In this document: positions 58,434 to 64,000 of the stretch, in pieces
Numbering within the stretch: position 1 is the stretch's first letter
Layout of the letters: each line of letters begins with the position of its first letter
Assembly (NCBI RefSeq): GCF_907165205.1
Contig: NC_058189.1
Span: forward strand, 14,568,001-14,632,000
Origin: Coccinella septempunctata
Lineage: Eukaryota > Arthropoda > Insecta > Coleoptera > Coccinellidae
DNA length: 64,000 nucleotides
Direction: 5' to 3'
Notes under the pieces: model-generated
What the model saw: only the letters and a program-made list of their open reading frames with translations
Told to the model about the DNA's origin: nothing
The model's database searches: none
Made by a program: the position numbers and the translations under genes

Positions 58434-59178
58434 GTACAGGGTGGGCAAAATTGGTGATACCTGAACTACAACTAGATAAAGGAAAAAATGGCACTTTATG
58501 GTCGTCTTTTTTCGAGAAACTCAATATGTCATCAACTGCATTCCACTATCTTCTTTTGTTTTCGAGTTATAATATATGGGCGATTTCAATTTTGGTCATT
58601 ATCTCTGTTTCTGTTTGTGCTAGGATGTTGAAATAAAAACATTATGGAGACACTTTTTTTATAGCAATCCGGTGGCGTACTATGATTCTTTCCAACAGGT
58701 ATATTTGCTGAGCTATAACTTAAAGATGTGTTGTTTCTTATGAAAACAGTAGTTTAGAATGACTCAGAAAGAATCGCCATTTTTTTCATGTTTCAGAAAT
58801 ATATCATACATCGCCCTCAGTCTTTCTAAGTCATTTTAAACTACTCTTTTCATAAGAAACAACACATCTTTATGTTATAGCTCAGCAAATACACATGTTA
58901 GAAAAATTCGTAGTACGCCACTGGATTGCTATAAAAAAATATCTGTATAATGTATAATTTTTTCATTTCAACATCCTGACACAAACAGAAACAGAGAAAA
59001 TGACAAAAGTTGAAATTTAAATTTGGCCCATAACTCGAAAACAAGAGAAGAGGAATGCAGTTGATGGTATTATTAGTTTCTAGAAAAATTATGACCGTAA
59101 TGTGCCATGTATTTTCCTCCATCTCGTTGTCTTGAAAAAATTGTAGTTCAGGTATCACCAATTTTGCCCACCCTGTAC
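58434..59178. mobile_element. Foldback element, almost fully palindromic
   Basis: Starts gtacagggtgggcaaaattg and ends with its complement. Two arms of about 370 bp meet with practically no loop at about 58795. Landmarks repeated in inverse are gatacctgaactacaact, aactgcattcc, ttttcgagttat, gtggcgtactatgatt and cttatgaaaacagtag. Nothing is coded. The same sequence forms the arms of 61594-62801. GTAC at both ends is either the target duplication or part of the terminal repeat. Confidence 0.9.
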
Positions 59179-59735
59179 ATGTTTGAAGCAACTCAACCCC
59201 AAATAGCATTCGCTAGCAGTCTCTAAGGATTTTCTGTTTACTCCGAATGAGTTATCCTACACTTCATTTGAAAAAAAAAATTTCTCCCTGTGTTCGACAA
59301 AAATTTCAATGAATAAACTGAATAGATAACTCATTCTGTTGAAAATGAAAACCCTTGAAGGCGACTTGCGAATGCTGACGAAAATGTTAGGGAGAATAAT
59401 CCGTAACGATGGAAATGGCTGAGTAAATCCTGCAATTAATTTTCCATCATTAAATATTTCACGTCGATAAGCGGGCACTGGTTCAACTCCAAAGGAAAAA
59501 TTCAAACTCTAGTAATGCTGCTAGTCGAAAAAGCTTTTGGTTAGGTTTGGTTGAATGGTTTAACAAATAAAATTATCAGAACAAACTTTCCTCCCTTTAT
59601 TTTTGAACTCCTCATACACACTGGCTGCAAGTTTCAAGTGAAACTTGGTTAATAATGATCTAACCATAAGAATATTTCTGCAGGCATACTTAATGGCTCT
59701 GTACTCGGGCCTAGACTTCAAAACTCATGCCCAAT
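59179..59735. other. Intergenic, no supported feature
   Basis: No recognisable coding sequence; frame 59257-59505 is unremarkable. Confidence 0.35.
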
Positions 59736-59974
59736 AGTTGGGGAGCCGACGATTCTAAATCGGGATTTACTCGAGCGTCGTAGAGACCTAGTGGATTTTG
59801 AAGATTAGATGGTAGAAAAACAATGAGTTTCTATGATGTATGCACTTCCAGCGGTGAGGAAAGCGCTTGCAGGCAGGGTCTCAGAGATGTAAAAAAAATC
59901 GTAAGGTGTACATACTCGAACGTGTCAGATTAAGATACTGTATGTGCCCTACGTGCCTCTGATAATAAATTCAT

Positions 59975-60395
59975 GTTTATTTATTTATTTATTTATTCAT
60001 AACAAGAACATATACAGGTAAATTAATACCCAAAACAATGTCCACTAATTAACATTGATTTACAGAAGTGCAAATACTTACAGAGAAACAAAAAAAAGAA
60101 CAAAATTTTGATATTCAATTAAACAATTTATATCCTTCATAACTATTTGTGATCTTTCCTTAAAAAAGGGAAAAAATGATTCAGCGAAAATAAACAAAAA
60201 AAAACAAAAACAAACAACAATTAATTAAGTAGAGATACCTCTGAAGTGACATCTTTTGACATATTCGTGGCTATGACCAATTACGTCCACTAGGTCCTTA
60301 AAACTGTTACAACGACCAAGCATTCTAATAATAGGGGAATTCCTGGAGCTGTTAGTATGCCTCAAAGGCAAGAGTGTTAATCTTACAGTTTGCGT
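59975..60395 (-). pseudogene. CR1-like LINE 3' end inserted in composite copy B
   Basis: From a (TTTA)n run (59975-59997, the element's tail on the minus strand) through a 3' untranslated region to a coding remnant reading LLPLRHTNSSRNSPIIRMLG and CNSFKDLVDVIGHSHEYVKR, the C-terminus of a CR1-like ORF2. It interrupts composite sequence between gataataaattcatg and gcaaactgt-type sequence, which are nearly contiguous in copy A (44775-44805). Strongly 5'-truncated. Confidence 0.65.
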
Positions 60396-60490
60396 GGTGG
60401 GGCTGGTCGTACGGAAGAGTTGAAAATGGTAAGAAAAAAAATTTTTTCGGGCGTGTCAGATTTTTAGAGGATGTCAATTGGACTTTTCGA

Positions 60491-61290
60491 GTTATTTATT
60501 TATTTATTTATTTACATTATAACTAGGATTGAGGTAAACCTATAAATCCAAAAAATATAAATCTACAATTCTGTAACTAACAATCGTGAGAGAAGAATTC
60601 TAACTTATAAAACAACACAAAATCAGAGCAAAATGCGCATTTCATCCAACCTGTTTTTGAAGGCGTTCACCGAGGCAGCCTCCACAACTGTAGTCGGCAG
60701 ACGATTCCATTGATTGAACACTCTGTTGAAAAGGATCCTCTGTCTAATCGATGTTTTGAATGGTTCCTTCTGTAGCTTGAAGCGATGACCTCTCAAACTA
60801 TTGGTGTTAAGGCGATACATGTTTTCGAGTTCCTCCCCAAAGTGGCCATGTACAGCACGAAATGTGAAAATGAGATCACCCCTGGCCCGACGCTCTGCAA
60901 AACTGGACAGACCAAATATAAGGAGCCTATCCTCATAGGACGGTCGCTGATATGAATATGGCAGGCGTGTGGTCCAGCGTTGAACGGATTCCAGTAAGTT
61001 TTCATCGTATTTGGTCGACGGCCACCACACCTGTCCAGCGTACTCCATAATGGAGCGAATATATGTTCTATATAAGAACTTCCAAGTCGGAATACTGGAG
61101 TTCCTGAAGGTCTTAGCCAACAAGTACCCGACCTGCCTCGCCCTACCCGCAACTGCTGCCACATGGTATGACCAGCACAAATCTGAATCCACAACAACTC
61201 CCAGATCAACATGGCGAGTCACTGGCTCCAGTCTACAACCGTCGAAGGCGATAAGGACGAGGAGCTTAGCCACAAATGCGAAAGGGCAAG
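60491..61290 (-). pseudogene. CR1-like LINE ORF2 C-terminal half with simple-repeat tail
   Basis: The 216-residue minus-strand frame 60623-61273 is open: HVDLGVVVDSDLCWSYHVAA, FLYRTYIRSIMEYAGQVWWP, VQRWTTRLPYSYQRPSYEDR, ARGDLIFTFRAVHG, FNRVFNQWNRLPTTVVEAAS and NAFKNRLD. This is the complete thumb-to-terminus part of a CR1-clade ORF2. The polymerase active site lies upstream and is missing. The stop at 60623 is followed by about 110 bp of 3' untranslated region and a (TTAT)n tail at 60491-60515, typical of CR1/L2-type LINEs. It is the least decayed of the minor LINE fragments. Confidence 0.85.
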
Positions 61291-61593
61291 GTCAATGTAG
61301 AAACCCAGTCTTATGTACATTCACCGACACATATCTCAAAAACTTTCAGAAGTATGAAAAATTGATTCGTACAAAATTTGTAGAAAATGTTATGCTCTAC
61401 AACTTCTATAAATGAATGCGAAAACAATTTGAAGCGCAGGAGAGGAGATAATAATTATAAAAAACTGACATTTGTAGCCTTTTTGGCCAATTTTTATTGT
61501 TTCGGTTACTGAAATTGTCAGATTATATTTTTTCTGTAATTCTTGATTCATTAGCTGCAATATAAGAAAAAAAAAGCTACCGCGGTTGAGAAT

Positions 61594-62801
61594 GTACAGG
61601 CTGGCCAAAATTGGTGATACTTGAACTACAACTTTTTAACCCAACGAGATAGAGAAAAATGAATGTGCCATTCGTGTCGTCTTTTTTTAGAGAAACTAAT
61701 AATGCCATCTACTGCATTCCTCTATCTTCTTTTGTTATCGAGTTATAGGCCAAAATTGAAATTTGGGTGATTTCAACTTTGGTCATTATCTCCGTTCCTG
61801 TTTGTGCTAGGATGTTGAAATGCAGACACAATACAGCACTTTTTGGATAGCAATCCAGTGGCGTACTATGATTTTTTCCAACAGGTATATTTGCTGAGGT
61901 ATAACATAAACTTATATTTTTTTCTTATGGAAACAGTCGTGTGAAATGACCTAGAAAGAACCGCCATTTCTTTCCTGTTTCAGAAATATATCATACATTA
62001 TACATCGCTTTCAGATTCGTTCAGATATTATATGAAAAATATAGTTTGTATGTGAATTTTAAATAATTGAGTAGGCTGAACCACAGAATGATATGTCTCT
62101 AGGCATGGTTTAATTATTATTTTGCGTTTGAATACTTGATTCAATCCTCCATGGTTTGATCTTTGATCTCTATCTATAACTCAGCTTACATAATACCTTT
62201 CATTTCAAATTCAATATAGATGAAAACTGTATTCTTCATAATATCTGGACGAATATTTCCTTGAACGTGGCTTTTGAAAGAATCAAACACAGCTAACTTT
62301 TTCGGCAACAACATATCATTCTGTGGTTCAGCCTACTCAATCATTCAAAATTCACACACAAACTATATTTTTCATAATATCTGAGAGCGATTTATGATGT
62401 ATGATATATTTCTGAAACGGGAAAAAAATGGCGGTTCTTTCTTGGTCATTTCAAACGACTGTTTCCATAAGAAAAAATACAAGTTTATGTTATACCTCCA
62501 GAAATATACCTGTTGGAAAAAATCATAGTACGCCACTGGATTTCTATCGAAAAAGTATCTGTATGATGTTTTCATTTCAACATCCTAGCACAAACAGGAA
62601 CGGAGATAATGACCAAAGTTGAAATCGCCCAAATTTCAATTTTGGCTTATAACTCGATAACAAAAGAAGATAGAGGAATGCAGTTGATGGCATTATTAGT
62701 TTCTCTAAAAAAAGACGACACGAATGGCACATTCATTTTCCTCTATCTCGTTGGGTTGCAAAGTTGTAGTTCAGGTATCACCAATTTTGCCCACCCTGTA
62801 C
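61594..62801. mobile_element. Foldback element with a second palindrome nested in its centre
   Basis: The outer arms (61594-62015 and 62385-62801) are the same family as 58434-59178 (gccatctactgcattcctct, gtggcgtactatgattttttc). The centre holds extra inverted arms absent from that copy: 62022-62098 (gatattatatgaaaaatata … aggctgaaccacagaatgat) pairs with 62310-62388, around a loop of about 210 bp. The total palindrome is thus about 500 bp per arm. Non-coding. Confidence 0.9.
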
Positions 62802-63079
62802 ACGTGAGGTTTTTTTTGTAAATTTGGCGCCCTCCCACACATTTTCATCACGCTCAAATTGTCAGATTAAGAGAATATATACTTTTCAACATGTAATTAA
62901 ACATATATCTTCATCGGACACGCTCGAGTATCTACAATGATACTATTCTGATTGCTATTCTGACAGGCTGTCCTAGACAATTCCCCCTATATACAGGTAT
63001 AATATTTGATAGAGGTACTCCACCGGTTCCACGGAATCTGAAACAATTAATTCGAATTTTCCTCTTGGGCTCCCCAACT

Positions 63080-63837
63080 ACAAGACGTTTCTAAGTAGTA
63101 CACAAATATGCATATATCAGATATCATCAGTTACTGTAGGATATTCTAAAAATGATCCAGCACAACTCAACCGGGAATCGCATGATCTAGAAGGTCCACC
63201 TGTAACCTGTGAGGAATATTCCGTATTTAAAATTCCCAAGCTCGCCGAGATCATTATAAAACATGTTCCAGTTTTTTTAATTTTTTCTCAAATCCCACAA
63301 CCCCGATTCAGATCACGAACGGCTGGTATCTATTGTTATTCTCCCGAGGTCAAGTTCTCAAGTTTTAACAACGATGTCGCATCGTATTATTCCTTGTCAA
63401 TAATTACGATTGTTAAAACTTTCGTTTCAAGGCGAGAACAGTTTCAAAAACTGGACGAAACATATAAAGGAAAACTTTTTAATCCTGCTTCTTGACTCCG
63501 ACGGCTGCAGCTTCAAAGATTGTGAAACTTTATCAGACATTATCGCGAAACCGCCAACCAGCTTCAGATATTAATTTTCCTAAGGCGGAATCCAATTACT
63601 ACTTGAAGAATATAAGTTTTGAACGGTTCCGGGAAGATTCGCGGGTTTTCAATGACGGTATAATTTTCGCGTTACAAATAAGTAATGGCTTTCGACTACC
63701 TCTTGTTGACAATATTTCCTTCTTTGAAAGAAATTGGAAATTATGACATTCTTTCTCTAGAAGAGACATTATTAAACCTTATCGTTATAATATTAAATGG
63801 GTAAAAAATTATAAGACAATTATTGACTGTCCTTTAT
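63080..63837. other. Intergenic, no supported feature
   Basis: Frame 63492-63746 has no recognisable motif; nothing else seen. Confidence 0.35.
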
Positions 63838-64000
63838 ACAGGGTGTATTTGAAGGTGTTGTTTTTTTAGCAGAAGGTAGAACTGGTCAAAATGAAGCATT
63901 CAACCAAAAATCACCTTATACAAAATGACAAAGTTAAAAAAAAATTTAAAATAATTACGGAAATAGATCTTAATACGATCCTAGACCGTTTGTTAGCTGA
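63838..64000 (+). mobile_element. Second copy of the 55232 repeat, running off the window
   Basis: agggtgtatttgaaggtgtt and gcagaaggtagaactgg match the left end of 55232-56160. From 63900 the sequence matches the complement of that element's right part. The junction suggests an internally rearranged copy. It is cut by the window edge. Confidence 0.5.

Larger units (their letters stand above)
59736..63079. mobile_element. Composite DNA element with GGGGAGCC ends, copy B
   Basis: Left end agttggggagccgacgattc (59736) and complemented right end agttggggagcccaagagg (63079). In inverse orientation it matches copy A: 59736-59905 with 46070-46235 (acctagtggattttgaagat / its complement) and 62940-63079 with 44308-44450 (gacaattccccctatataca). 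It lacks the foldback that copy A carries at GTAC. It has instead two LINE tails (59975, 60491) and a larger foldback (61594-62801). The 3.3 kb length is thus mostly nested insertions. Confidence 0.75.

Noticed and set aside
61011..61415. Plus-strand 134-codon frame
   Set aside because: Antisense to the CR1-like ORF2 remnant.

Overview
The window reads as AT-rich intergenic insect DNA. I found no intact host gene, rRNA or functional tRNA. Almost everything recognisable is a transposable element or its debris: a Jockey-like LINE, BEL/Pao and Gypsy LTR elements, mariner and Tc1 transposons, several other LINE families, long foldback elements, and hammerhead-ribozyme motifs of the kind carried by Penelope-like elements. 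This mix, the TA-repeats and the AT bias suit an arthropod, probably an insect. I cannot name the order or species from the sequence. The only trace of a non-transposon-type gene is a broken two-block THAP-domain gene near 10.2-10.7 kb, and it could itself derive from a transposon.

Layout. 0-10 kb: decayed LINE fragments, a foldback element with hairpins, one copy of an unclassified 0.57 kb repeat, a degenerate hammerhead motif, and a complete but broken mariner (8595-9816). 10-24 kb: the THAP relic, a Tc1 element with terminal repeats (11143-12640), a tRNA-like sequence, two foldback structures, two further Tc1 remnants, and the second copy of the 0.57 kb repeat. 24-39 kb: a diverged solo BEL LTR, then a nested insertion. 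A near-full-length Jockey-like LINE (26566-38992, minus strand, target duplication aagtgaccg) was split in its 3' untranslated region by a BEL/Pao element (26739-34325, target duplication ccagt). A second, 5'-truncated copy of the LINE at 41278-41880 shows the unsplit site. 40-47 kb: a fragment of a repeat-associated arthropod protein, a mariner fragment, a foldback MITE, and a 1.9 kb composite repeat with GGGGAGCC ends. 47.8-52.8 kb: a young Gypsy element with 315 bp LTRs and target duplication aact. 52.8-56 kb: an intact-looking type I hammerhead ribozyme, TA microsatellites, and LINE fragments including an inverted pair. 58-63 kb: a second, inverted and larger copy (3.3 kb) of the composite repeat, carrying another foldback and two LINE tails.

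The parts do not form a pathway; they form a record of nested insertions. Order of events can be read directly in places: LINE before BEL, composite element before the foldback inside its 44 kb copy, and composite element before the LINE tails in its 60 kb copy. Nearly all recognisable element coding sequence lies on the minus strand. Element boundaries were placed by eye and may be off by a few bases.
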